Shown here: positions 7,631-15,544 of the stretch, piece by piece | Numbering within the stretch: position 1 is the stretch's first letter | Layout: every line of letters starts with the position of its first letter | Source of the DNA: Thermohalobaculum sp038534135 | GTDB taxonomy: Bacteria; Pseudomonadota; Alphaproteobacteria; Rhodobacterales; Rhodobacteraceae | Assembly: GCA_038534135.1 (NCBI GenBank) | Contig: JBCAXJ010000004.1 | Span: 62,001 to 126,000 of the forward strand | DNA length: 64,000 nt | Direction of reading: 5' to 3' | The notes under the pieces: generated by a model | Databases searched by the model: none | Told to the model about the DNA's origin: nothing | Seen by the model: only the letters and a program-made list of their open reading frames with translations | Made by a program: the position numbers and the translations under genes

Positions 7631-10600
7631 ATGAGCTTGACCGACGCCGCCACAATCGCCAAGACAGCCGGATTGTTCGGTCGTGCGGACGACGAATTCC
7701 GGCAAAGCTGGTTTTCGACCCTGATGGGCCGGACGACGCAGGCACTGCTGCTGGTTTTCGGATATCTCGCGGCGCTTGGCCTGATCTATGGTCTGTTCGG
7801 CGACGATCTGAAGAACCTGCACGGCGAGCACCCACTGATTTTCTGGGGCGCCCTGGGCGGGCCGCTGCTGCTGGTCCTGCTGTTTTCGGTCCTCCCGACG
7901 ATCCGGCGCGGGGTTCGCGAGCGCCGCTTGCATCCGCTGGCCACCCGGGACGGCCAGGTGCAGGAGGGGTACTATCGCCTGCGGCCCTACGAGGAAGCGG
8001 ACGCGGAGGCGTACAAGCGTCCGGATGGTGCCGTCGAAGAGGTCGTGGCCTGGCTGAAGCAGGCGACTTCCACGGTGCTCTATCTGTCCGGCGCCTCGGG
8101 CACCGGAAAGACGTCGCTGGTGAATGCGGGCGTGATCCCGGCGCTGAGCGCCGAGGGCTGGCAGATCGTGACTTTGCGCGGGATGGCAGATCCTCTTGGT
8201 GCGCTCGGCAAGTCGATCGCCGATCCGGTTGAGACGGCGGAGGCAGACCGCGGCATCGCGCTTTCCGGTTTGCGCGAGATGGCCCGCCATGCCGAGACCA
8301 AGGGGCTCGGTCCGATCCTGATCGTGCTGGATCAGTTCGAGGAATACCTGATCCTGGACGGCGGGCCGGCCAAACAGGTCTATACTGAGTTCCTGCGCGC
8401 GCTTGCCGCCGAACCGATCCCGCAGATCCGCCTGTTGCACGTGTTTCGCGAGGACTACCGCGCCCTGCTGTTCAAGGAGGGGTTTCCCGATTACCTGCCG
8501 CGCCGGACCGGGTTCGAGTTGGCCCCGTTCAATCGGCGCGAGGCCGAGCGGTTCCTGCGCGAAGGGCCTCAATCACTTGATGACCGGGGCTATGACGCGC
8601 TGTTCGCCGGGCTTGACCGGATCGAGGATGCGCGCGGCATCTACCGCCCGATCACGCTGAACATGATCGGTTATGTGCTGGGTCAGCAGGGCAAGGTTCT
8701 GTCGGTCGATCCCGGCAAGCTGATCGAGGCCTACCTGACGGACTGCATCTCGCGCGGACAGGCCAAGGACTTCGCACCCGCGGTTCTGCAATCGATGATC
8801 ACGCGCGAGGGCACCAAGGAACCTCGCACGGTCGAGGCCATTGCCGAGGTGACCGGTGTCGAGCCCTGGCAGGTCAAGGCAACGCTGGTCGATCTGGAGA
8901 ACGACCGGTTGGTCCGCCCGCTGCCGCAAGGGTTGTGGGAGATCAGCCACGACTTTCTGGCGCGTCTGATCGGGCAGGTGCTGGGGCGAAGCCGGATGAA
9001 CTGGTTTGTCCGAAACGCGACGCCTGCCTTGGCGATGACCCTGGTCAGTTGGGTTGCGGCGGCGGCCATCGCTATGCCTGCCTGGAACGAGTACCGGGTG
9101 CGCGCGGCGTTGGACAGGATCGCGGGGGCGAACATGTTGCGCGACGCGAACGCCGAGGATGGGGGGCTTTCCTTCATCGCGAAGCGGGGGTTCGACGATG
9201 ACGACCTGCGCACCTTCAGCGAGGCAGCACAGGCGCTGGATTTGAAGGCATTGAACCTGAACAACGTTGCCTTGAGCGATCTTGGTCCGTTGCGCAATCT
9301 CAGGCTGGAACGGCTGCAGCTGAGCAATATCAAAGGCAAGATCGACCTCGCGCCGCTGTCCGGGCTGAACCTGCGGCATCTGGATCTGCTGGGGACGCCA
9401 GTTCAAGATTCCGCCCCCTTGCAGACCTTGCCGTTGGAAACGCTGTCGATCGATCTGACCCAGAGTTCGGTTGATCCGGGCTTTCTGTCGCGCTTGCCGC
9501 TGGAGAACCTGACGCTCCGTTTGCCGAACGGTGCCCGGGACCTCGAGGCGCTGCGCGGTTTGCAACTGAGGAAGCTGGACCTGCAATGGGTTCCGACGCT
9601 GCGTGACATCAGCGCCCTGGACGGCATGCCGCTGGAAGAGCTTGTCCTCAGCGGCGCGGCTGCGCTGCGAGATCTGAGCCCGTTGCGCGGCGCCCCGTTG
9701 AGGAGCTTGAACCTGAACTCGTCCGTCAGGATCTCGGATCTTGAAGCCTTGCGGGGCATGCAGCTTGAGTGGCTGGACATCAGTTATCTGCATCTGGTCG
9801 ACGATCTTGGTCCGTTGGCGTCGATGCCGCTGAAGTCGCTGAACCTGAGCTTTGCCGACCGCATTGATGATCTCTCGCCGTTGTCAGGCCTTCCGCTCGA
9901 AGAGCTGTTTCTGACGAATGTCGTGCGAGTCTCGGACCTGTCGGCCTTGCGCGGGATGCCGCTGAAGCGGCTTTACCTGACGGGGTTGAACCGCGTTACC
10001 GATCTGGAACCGTTGTTGGGTATGCCGCTCGAGTTGATCTACCTCGACAGCGTGGTCGGCATCACAACGCTGAAAGCGTTGCGGGAAAGCAGGCTGAAAG
10101 ATCTTGTTCTTTGGGGCAATCGCAACCTGGTCAGTCTGAACGGGATTGAAGGGTCAGCGATCCAGAACCTGTCATTGTCCGACATGCCCGTCCTGAGCGA
10201 TGTGTCCGCGCTCGCCGCACTGCCGCTGGAAACCCTGTCCGTTCAGAATGTACCGTTGGTGACCGATCTGACCCCGCTTGCCGGTCTCCCGCTCAAGAAC
10301 CTTTTTCTGGATCAATTGCCGGGTGTCGCGGATCTTGGACCGCTCCGGCAACTGCCGTTGATCTATTTGACGATTACGCGGATGCCGGGTGTGAAAGATC
10401 TGGGGCCGATCGAAGGAATGAAGCTGACATCTCTCGTGTTGAGCGGCTCGACAGGCATCTCGGATCTGAGTCCCTTGGCGGGAATGCCGCTTGAAACCCT
10501 GTCACTGGACGGTCTGGATCGCGTGACGGATCTGACGCCGCTGAAGGGTATGCCGCTTTATTCGCTGTCGCTGATCGGTCTGTCGAGCGTGAAGGATCTG

Positions 10601-10735
10601 TCGCCTTTGGAAGGGTCGACCCTTCAATCGATCAATCTGACGGGTGCAACCGGGATTGTCGATCTGAGCCCGCTCAAGGGGATGCAGCGGCAATACGTTA
10701 CTGGGCTGCCCGAGTTGCTGAAGACGCTCGACTAA
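7631..10735 (+). CDS. Transmembrane STAND NTPase with C-terminal leucine-rich repeats
   Basis: The protein has 1034 residues from ATG 7631; the frame is open further upstream, but that part looks like the divergent promoter region. Two hydrophobic helices (about 36-56 and 67-90) come first, then an nSTAND1-like NTPase: the RLRPYEEADAEAY lead-in, P-loop GASGTGKTS at 154-162, Walker B ILIVLDQFEEY near 229, and a GxP-like 'IYRPITLNMIGYVL' helix. A third hydrophobic helix (about 467-485) follows. From about 535 to the end lie roughly 20 repeats of 21-24 residues with the pattern DLSPLxGMPLxxLxL, a leucine-rich repeat solenoid. With this topology the NTPase is cytoplasmic and the repeats are predicted to be periplasmic. 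STAND proteins are ligand-triggered switches in signalling, death and defence. The downstream effect here is unknown. The gene overlaps the convergent yjbQ-like gene by 4 bases. Confidence 0.85.
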   Translation: MSLTDAATIAKTAGLFGRADDEFRQSWFSTLMGRTTQALLLVFGYLAALGLIYGLFGDDLKNLHGEHPLIFWGALGGPLLLVLLFSVLPTIRRGVRERRLHPLATRDGQVQEGYYRLRPYEEADAEAYKRPDGAVEEVVAWLKQATSTVLYLSGASGTGKTSLVNAGVIPALSAEGWQIVTLRGMADPLGALGKSIADPVETAEADRGIALSGLREMARHAETKGLGPILIVLDQFEEYLILDGGPAKQVYTEFLRALAAEPIPQIRLLHVFREDYRALLFKEGFPDYLPRRTGFELAPFNRREAERFLREGPQSLDDRGYDALFAGLDRIEDARGIYRPITLNMIGYVLGQQGKVLSVDPGKLIEAYLTDCISRGQAKDFAPAVLQSMITREGTKEPRTVEAIAEVTGVEPWQVKATLVDLENDRLVRPLPQGLWEISHDFLARLIGQVLGRSRMNWFVRNATPALAMTLVSWVAAAAIAMPAWNEYRVRAALDRIAGANMLRDANAEDGGLSFIAKRGFDDDDLRTFSEAAQALDLKALNLNNVALSDLGPLRNLRLERLQLSNIKGKIDLAPLSGLNLRHLDLLGTPVQDSAPLQTLPLETLSIDLTQSSVDPGFLSRLPLENLTLRLPNGARDLEALRGLQLRKLDLQWVPTLRDISALDGMPLEELVLSGAAALRDLSPLRGAPLRSLNLNSSVRISDLEALRGMQLEWLDISYLHLVDDLGPLASMPLKSLNLSFADRIDDLSPLSGLPLEELFLTNVVRVSDLSALRGMPLKRLYLTGLNRVTDLEPLLGMPLELIYLDSVVGITTLKALRESRLKDLVLWGNRNLVSLNGIEGSAIQNLSLSDMPVLSDVSALAALPLETLSVQNVPLVTDLTPLAGLPLKNLFLDQLPGVADLGPLRQLPLIYLTITRMPGVKDLGPIEGMKLTSLVLSGSTGISDLSPLAGMPLETLSLDGLDRVTDLTPLKGMPLYSLSLIGLSSVKDLSPLEGSTLQSINLTGATGIVDLSPLKGMQRQYVTGLPELLKTLD
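9230..10720 (+). repeat. Leucine-rich repeat coding array
   Basis: The C-terminal half of the STAND gene encodes about 20 imperfect repeats of roughly 63-72 bases each. The commonest phrase is 'D-L-(S/T/G)-P-L-x-G-M-P-L-x-x-L-x-L'. The repeats have diverged in DNA sequence, so this is an old protein repeat rather than a recent tandem duplication. Confidence 0.85.
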
Positions 10736-11169
10736 ACCGGCCCCCCGGCGTTCTGGAGCAGATGCAGCGCGACGGTCCGCGCACGGCCCCGATCCCGGTG
10801 TTCCCATAGGTATATCCCCTGCCAGGTGCCGAGCATCATGCGGCCCGATTGCACTGGGATCGAGAGCGTCACGCCCGAAAGCACGGTGCGAATATGGGCG
10901 GCCATGTCGTCCGGCCCTTCCGAGGCATGGCGATAGCGCTCGCGTCCGCCATGCGGCGCCAGGCCGGCCATGGCGTCCTGCAGGTCGCGCAGCACATCGG
11001 GGTCGGCATTCTCTTGGATCGTCAGCGAGCATGAGGTGTGGCGCACCATGCAGGTCAGCAGGCCATCCGAAGGGCTGTGTCCTCGCAGCCAGCCAGACAC
11101 CCGCCCGGTGATGTCGATCAGCCCGGGGCCGGGCGTCTCGATCTCGACCTGGTCAACGATCTGGTGCAT
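10732..11169 (-). CDS. YjbQ family protein (UPF0047, secondary thiamine-phosphate synthase enzyme)
   Basis: This 145-residue protein matches the full length of the YjbQ/UPF0047 family. The conserved core HTSCSLTIQENADPDVLRDL is present at about residues 45-65, followed by HASEGPDDMAAHI and the C-terminal 'GTWQGIYLWEHR'. Some family members show weak thiamine-phosphate synthase activity; the physiological role is not settled. Its 3' end overlaps the 3' end of the STAND gene by 4 bases on the other strand. Confidence 0.92.
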   Translation of the reverse strand: MHQIVDQVEIETPGPGLIDITGRVSGWLRGHSPSDGLLTCMVRHTSCSLTIQENADPDVLRDLQDAMAGLAPHGGRERYRHASEGPDDMAAHIRTVLSGVTLSIPVQSGRMMLGTWQGIYLWEHRDRGRARTVALHLLQNAGGPV

Positions 11170-11295
11170 GGGGGCGAGCTTAACCGCGCGGCCCCTGTCA
11201 TGGGAGAATTTCTTTACCTTGGCCCAGTCTTGCCCAAGGATTGCCGCAGCCGATCCGTCTCACTCCGCAGAACGCGACCTCTGAAAGGATCCCGA

Positions 11296-12003
11296 ATGCG
11301 CCATCTTGCCGTCCTCCCCGCCGCTTTCGCCACCGCCGCCCTGCTGTTCGGGGCGACGCCCGTCATCGCCGAAGACCCGCCGCCGACCATTGCTGTCACC
11401 GGCACAGGCTCGGTCTCCGCGCCGCCCGACATCGCCACGGTCATGACCGGGGTCGAGACCTTCGCCGACACGGCGGCCGAGGCGCTGGACCAGAACTCGG
11501 CCCTGATGGCGCGGGTGTTTGAGACGCTGACCGGTGCCGGTGTCGCCGAGAAGGACATCCAAACCTCGGGCCTGTCCGTCGCACCGCGCTACACCGACCG
11601 CAAGACCCGGCTGGGCTACGAGGTCGCGGGGTACCAGGTGCGCAACTCGGTGCATGTCGTCGTGCGCGATCTGGGCGCGCTGGGGGCGGCGCTGGACAGC
11701 ATCGTCACCAGCGGGGCGAACCGGATCGACAGCGTCAGTTTCGGATTTGCCGAGCCCGGCGACATGCGGAACGAGGCGCGGCGTATGGCGGTGGCCGATG
11801 CGCGCGCGAAGGCTCAACTTTACGCCGAGGCGGCAGGTGTTGCTCTCGGGAACGTGATGTCGATCACCGAGGGCGGTGGGCCGGTCGGTCCTCAGCCCGC
11901 GATGATGATGAACATGGCCCGCGCAGCCGAGGCGGTGCCGATCGCCGTGGGCGAGTCGTCGTTGTCCGCATCGGTCCGGATCGTCTGGGCGTTGGCGCAA
12001 TAG
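11296..12003 (+). CDS. SIMPL domain (DUF541) periplasmic protein
   Basis: This is a 235-residue secreted protein. ATG 11296 is chosen because GAAAGGA lies just upstream and it gives a clean signal peptide (MRHLAVLPAAFATAALLFGA, cleavage near residue 25). The mature part is one SIMPL/DUF541 domain: 'ITVTGTGSVSAPPDIATV' at its start, the central 'GYEVAGYQVRNSVHVVVRD' strand, and a conserved 'ARRMAVADARAKAQLYAEAAGV' helix. Family members form oligomeric periplasmic assemblies and have been linked to oxidative-stress tolerance; no enzymatic activity is established. Its stop codon is the first triplet of a small dispersed palindromic element. Confidence 0.9.
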   Translation: MRHLAVLPAAFATAALLFGATPVIAEDPPPTIAVTGTGSVSAPPDIATVMTGVETFADTAAEALDQNSALMARVFETLTGAGVAEKDIQTSGLSVAPRYTDRKTRLGYEVAGYQVRNSVHVVVRDLGALGAALDSIVTSGANRIDSVSFGFAEPGDMRNEARRMAVADARAKAQLYAEAAGVALGNVMSITEGGGPVGPQPAMMMNMARAAEAVPIAVGESSLSASVRIVWALAQ

Positions 12004-12060
12004 GATGGGCCCTGCCCACAGGGTGTCGATGCGTAGGGTGGGCGCCTCGCCCACCGGGTG
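12001..12060. repeat. Dispersed GC-rich palindromic element (copy 1)
   Basis: The element begins TAGGATGGGC, so it supplies the stop codon of the SIMPL gene. It contains a short TGGGC-CCT-GCCCA hairpin and then a perfect 7-bp stem, GGTGGGC (12037-12043) with GCCCACC (12049-12055), and a 5-base loop. A second copy with the same opening lies at 35962, again on a stop codon. Such GTAGG(A/G)TGGGC units are scattered in Rhodobacterales genomes and look like REP-type elements or bidirectional terminators. Confidence 0.65.
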
Positions 12061-12273
12061 AAAGAAGAAAGGTTCGACGCCGCACCCACCATCGCCGCGT
12101 CATACGACGTGCGTCGACTTTCCTCGTCGATGCCCGCGCCGCCTCGATCGGCACGCCGACCAAGCTTGTGCGCCCCTGCGCCCAACCGAAGACCCCATCG
12201 CAGGCGTCAGTTTGATCCGGGGCGCAACAATCAATGGCGGAGGACTCCAGGCCGGGACGGTCTTCCGGAGGTG
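12061..12273. other. Non-coding stretch downstream of the palindromic element
   Basis: There is no supported gene in these 213 bases between the SIMPL gene and the end of the opposing methyltransferase gene. Long open frames running through it are shadows of genes on the other strand. Confidence 0.5.
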
Positions 12274-13497
12274 TCAGCGCCGCGTGAATTGCGCTGCCAG
12301 TTCGATATGCGGCGACCAGCGGAACTGATCGACCGGCTGGACCCAATCCAGCCCGTAGCCGCCGTCCAGCAGGATCTTGGCATCTCGCGCGAAGGTAGCC
12401 GGGTTGCAGCTGACAGCGGCGATCCGGGGCACGTCGGACTTTGCGAGCTGTTCGATCTGAGAGCGCGCGCCTTGGCGCGGCGGGTCGATGACCACTGCCT
12501 CCAGCCCCTTGAACTGCCGATCGAGCAGCGGGCGGTGATAAAGATCCCGAACCTCGGTCTCAACGCGCTTCAACTCGTTGGCGTGCCGCCAGCCCGCATC
12601 CAGGGCCTCCAGCGCCGCCGCTTCGGCCTCGACCGCCAGCACCTCGGCCTGCTCGGCCAGCACCAGGGCGAATGTGCCGGATCCACAGAACAGATCGGCG
12701 ACCATCTTCGCATCACCGACGGCCTCGCGGACGCAATCGACCAGCGTTGCCTCGCCATGCGCTGTTGCCTGCAGGAACCCGCCCGGCGGCGGCACCACGC
12801 GCGCCCGTCCCATCGGCTGCCAAGGGGGACGGCGCACGACGACCGGTTCACCGTCCCAACTCAGCCGTGCGAGATCCGAGGTGGCAGCGATCGCAACCAG
12901 ATGCCCGTAAAGCGGGCCTTCAACCGGCTTCCCGCCGGTCACCGCAACGTCCAGCCCGGCATCCGAGGTCGTGACGGTGACGCGAAGCTCACCCTTTCGG
13001 CTGGCGCCCACGCTCACCAGTTCGTCCAGCCCCGAGGTCAGCGTCAGAAGCGTCGGATCTACGACCTGACAGGCCGTGATCGGGACAATCTGATCCGAGC
13101 TTGCCGCGTGAAACCCGATCAACGCGCCCTTCTTCGTGCGCCGCGCCGTGAAAGTCGCCCGGCGCCGCGTGCGCGGTGGCGAGGTCGCGATCGGGCGGAT
13201 CTCGACGTCTTCAATGCCGCGCGCGGCGAGCGCCCTGCGCACCAGCGCCTGTTTCCAGCCAGCGACCAGTCCGTCCGAGGCATGCTGGACAGCGCAGCCC
13301 CCGCAGATGCCGAAATGAGCACAGGCCGGTGTGATCCTGTCGGGTGCTGCACGAACGATCTCGGACAGCACCGCGCGGTGTCCGCTCGGCGTGATCCGCA
13401 CGACCTCGCCCGGCAGGCTGCGCGGAACGAACACGCCATCCGCCGTGACACCATCGCCCTGTGCTCCGAGCGTTTCGATTTCAGCCTGCTGAACCAT
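12274..13497 (-). CDS. RumA/TrmA-type RNA (uracil-5-)-methyltransferase
   Basis: The 407-residue protein has the layout of the 23S rRNA/tRNA m5U methyltransferase family. An N-terminal TRAM-like strand region (QAEIETLGAQGDGVTADGVF) is followed by a cysteine cluster (CAHFGICGGCAVQH) that fits the 4Fe-4S site, the SAM-binding motif DLFCGSGTFALVLAEQ, the 'VVIDPPRQGA' motif and the catalytic cysteine in 'AVSCNPATFARD'. The probable reaction is SAM-dependent methylation of a uridine in rRNA (RlmD/RlmC-like) or tRNA; the exact target cannot be read from sequence. It is on the same strand as tlyA and dxs and may be the last gene of that transcription unit, although a strong hairpin region separates it from tlyA. 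Confidence 0.9.
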   Translation of the reverse strand: MVQQAEIETLGAQGDGVTADGVFVPRSLPGEVVRITPSGHRAVLSEIVRAAPDRITPACAHFGICGGCAVQHASDGLVAGWKQALVRRALAARGIEDVEIRPIATSPPRTRRRATFTARRTKKGALIGFHAASSDQIVPITACQVVDPTLLTLTSGLDELVSVGASRKGELRVTVTTSDAGLDVAVTGGKPVEGPLYGHLVAIAATSDLARLSWDGEPVVVRRPPWQPMGRARVVPPPGGFLQATAHGEATLVDCVREAVGDAKMVADLFCGSGTFALVLAEQAEVLAVEAEAAALEALDAGWRHANELKRVETEVRDLYHRPLLDRQFKGLEAVVIDPPRQGARSQIEQLAKSDVPRIAAVSCNPATFARDAKILLDGGYGLDWVQPVDQFRWSPHIELAAQFTRR

Positions 13498-13550
13498 GCC
13501 GTGACCCTAGCGGCTTTGCCCGCTGCGCACGACCCCTGTTCGGTGCGCCC

Positions 13551-13590
13551 GCCGCCCCAGGCGGCATGCGCCCGCAGGGCGCATGGCGGC
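13551..13590. terminator. Nested GC-rich hairpin between tlyA and the RNA methyltransferase gene
   Basis: A 9-bp perfect stem CATGCGCCC (13565-13573) pairs with GGGCGCATG (13577-13585) around a GCA loop. An outer GCCGCC (13551-13556) can pair with GGCGGC (13585-13590) in an alternative fold. There is no T-run, so it could be a weak or Rho-assisted terminator, a processing site or a REP-like element. Confidence 0.45.
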
Positions 13591-13673
13591 GTCAGGGGGC
13601 GGGGGCGGGGCCACCGCGCGGGAGCCCGGATCCAGCGCAGCCGGGGCCGGGCGAGACGTGCAACCATGCCATT

Positions 13674-14417
13674 TCATTCCTGGGTCAGCCGCCGTGCTGC
13701 AATCAGGAACTCGCGGTTGCCGTCGCCACCGGTGATTGGGCTCTCGATCTCGCCAAGGGTCCGCCAGCCAGCCGCGGTGAGGAATTCTGCGATCTGCGCC
13801 CGTACCCTTTCCTGTATCTCGGGATCGGTCACGATGCCGCCCTTGCCGACCCGGCCCGGTCCGGCTTCGAACTGCGGTTTGATCAGCGCGACCAGGTGCG
13901 CACCGGGCTTCGCGTGGGCGAGCACCGGTGGCAGCGCCTTGGTCAGTGAGATGAACGAGACGTCGCACACGATCCAATCGAGCGGCGGCAACACTCCGTC
14001 CGGCAGATCGCGCGCGTTGATACCCTCGTGCACGCGTACGGCGGGCAGGGCGGCAACGCGAGGATGGATCTGTCCGTGACCGACATCGACCGCGTGCACC
14101 TCCGAGGCACCGCGCGCCATCAGCACTTCGGTGAACCCGCCGGTCGAGGCACCGATGTCTGCGGCGATGCCCGTCGGCGTCAGATCGAACGCATCCAGCG
14201 CGTGGACCAGCTTCAGCGCGGCGCGGCTGACCCAGGGGCAGGGATCGCGCGTGATCTCGACCGTGCCCGTTACCCGGTCCGCGGCCTTTCGCCGGACGGC
14301 TCCGTCAACGGTGACAACGCCCGCCGAGATCAGCGCCTGTGCGCGCGTCCGCGTTTCGGCCAAACCCAGCAATACCAGTCTTTGGTCGAGCCGGATCGCG
14401 GCCGCGTCAGTTGACAT
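13674..14417 (-). CDS. tlyA: TlyA family rRNA (cytidine-2'-O)-methyltransferase
   Basis: The protein has 247 residues from ATG 14417, which overlaps the end of the upstream gene; an in-frame ATG 30 bases further out is less likely. Residues about 5-65 form an S4 RNA-binding domain (RLDQRLVLLGLAETRTRAQA). The rest is an FtsJ-like methyltransferase with the SAM motif ADIGASTGGFTEVLMARGA and the KDKE-type residues in KLVHALDAFDL, 'CDVSFISLTKALPPV' and 'LIKPQFEAG'. TlyA proteins 2'-O-methylate rRNA cytidines; some were first described as haemolysins. It sits with dxs and ispA, a common alphaproteobacterial arrangement. Confidence 0.93.
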   Translation of the reverse strand: MSTDAAAIRLDQRLVLLGLAETRTRAQALISAGVVTVDGAVRRKAADRVTGTVEITRDPCPWVSRAALKLVHALDAFDLTPTGIAADIGASTGGFTEVLMARGASEVHAVDVGHGQIHPRVAALPAVRVHEGINARDLPDGVLPPLDWIVCDVSFISLTKALPPVLAHAKPGAHLVALIKPQFEAGPGRVGKGGIVTDPEIQERVRAQIAEFLTAAGWRTLGEIESPITGGDGNREFLIAARRLTQE

Positions 14418-14937
14418 CCAGTACCCGGCGCACGGTGTTAAGCGCATCGCTTTCCAACTCTCCCAACGGGTTGCCGTTGGCGGTCGCCACTGTCTCGATC
14501 ATGCGCACCAGATCCGGGCCGGCCTCTGGTCCCGCAAGATCACTGATCCGGTCGGTCAGGCGGCGTACCGCTTCGTCGGGAGTTCCGCATTCGCCTGCGA
14601 CCCAGCGCCCGAACGAGATGATGTCGAGTGCCTCACGCTCTGTGACGTCGAACGTCGTCTGAGCCTCGCGCGAAAGTGCCGTGATCTCGGCCTGGCTCAA
14701 CGGCGCATCCATCGTCGCCACAGCAATGACCAGACCCGATGCCGCCAGCCGCGCATCATCGACGCTGTCGGCGGGATGCATGTCATATTCGCGCCGGTTG
14801 ATCAGGCGCCGGATCTTCAGGCGGATGTCCTCGGCCCCGTCGCCGAGTTCCGAGGCAGACTCGCGCATTGCCCTGACGCGGTAGTGCCAGATCAGGACGG
14901 CGCCGATGATTGCAATCAATCCGAGAAGAATGTGCAT
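14407..14937 (-). CDS. TerB-like domain membrane-anchored protein
   Basis: The 176-residue protein has one N-terminal transmembrane helix (MHILLGLIAIIGAVLIW). The remaining helical domain looks like the TerB/DjlA-N fold, with 'GLVIAVATMDAPLSQAEIT' and a following 'FDVTEREALDIISFGRWVAG'. TerB domains occur in tellurite-resistance and envelope-stress contexts, but a role in tellurite resistance should not be assumed here. Its stop overlaps the start of tlyA, so the two are probably translationally coupled. Confidence 0.7.
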   Translation of the reverse strand: MHILLGLIAIIGAVLIWHYRVRAMRESASELGDGAEDIRLKIRRLINRREYDMHPADSVDDARLAASGLVIAVATMDAPLSQAEITALSREAQTTFDVTEREALDIISFGRWVAGECGTPDEAVRRLTDRISDLAGPEAGPDLVRMIETVATANGNPLGELESDALNTVRRVLDVN

Positions 14938-15011
14938 GGGTCCGACTCGCCGATCACTGCGCGGAACTTACGCGAAGAGCGATGGTCGCGAAAGCGGTTC
15001 AACGGCCAATG

Positions 15012-15467
15012 TCACAAGCGGGTCATCACAGCGTCGCGCTTGCGCGAAAGCGCGTAGTCCTCGACGATCCATCCGCCCGGGACGCGGCGCATCTCGACAT
15101 AGAGATAGAGCCGCCCCTTGGTGCTGCGCAGCTCGACCGCTCGCCGTGCCGTCTCGTCGTCAACCGTGGCGCGGCGCGTGTAGACATCGAAGGGCTCTCC
15201 CCGGAAACTACGCCTGAGATCCGCGATCACAGGAGCAGGATCAGGTGCTTTCAGGGCATCTGCGAAGCTTGTGTAATCGCCGCGCAGGCCCGAGGATTGA
15301 AGCGCACTGAATTGGTCCGAGGCCGTTTCGAACTGTGCTGCGGCCGCCGCGTCTTGCGTCGCGCCCACCGTGCCAACACCGTCTCCGGCACAGGCCGAGA
15401 GAGCTGCCAGGCACAGGCCAGCGACCAGAACACGCGGCACGCGCGCTACGAGTTTCTCAAGCGCCAT
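15012..15467 (-). CDS. Small putative lipoprotein of unknown function
   Basis: The protein has 151 residues from ATG 15467, which has GGGGGG spaced six bases upstream; in-frame ATGs at 15473 and 15485 are alternatives. The N-terminus is a lipoprotein signal ending in a lipobox (LAALSAC). The mature part is a short domain with 'SFRGEPFDVYTRRATVDDE' and 'GRLYLYVEMRRVPGGWIVED', suggestive of a small alpha+beta fold, but I do not recognise a family. It lies downstream of dxs on the same strand and is probably transported to the inner face of the outer membrane. Confidence 0.7.
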   Translation of the reverse strand: MALEKLVARVPRVLVAGLCLAALSACAGDGVGTVGATQDAAAAAQFETASDQFSALQSSGLRGDYTSFADALKAPDPAPVIADLRRSFRGEPFDVYTRRATVDDETARRAVELRSTKGRLYLYVEMRRVPGGWIVEDYALSRKRDAVMTRL

Positions 15468-15544
15468 ACGCATCCCCCCGGCCACCCTCGACGCCCAGCA
15501 TTATCGCTGTCTCTGGAAGCGGAGTAAATCGGCAATCTCGCGGC

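Noticed and set aside
12058..14079. 673-codon plus-strand open frame
   Set aside because: It runs antisense across the RNA methyltransferase and tlyA genes and their GC-rich spacer; composition is that of a shadow frame.
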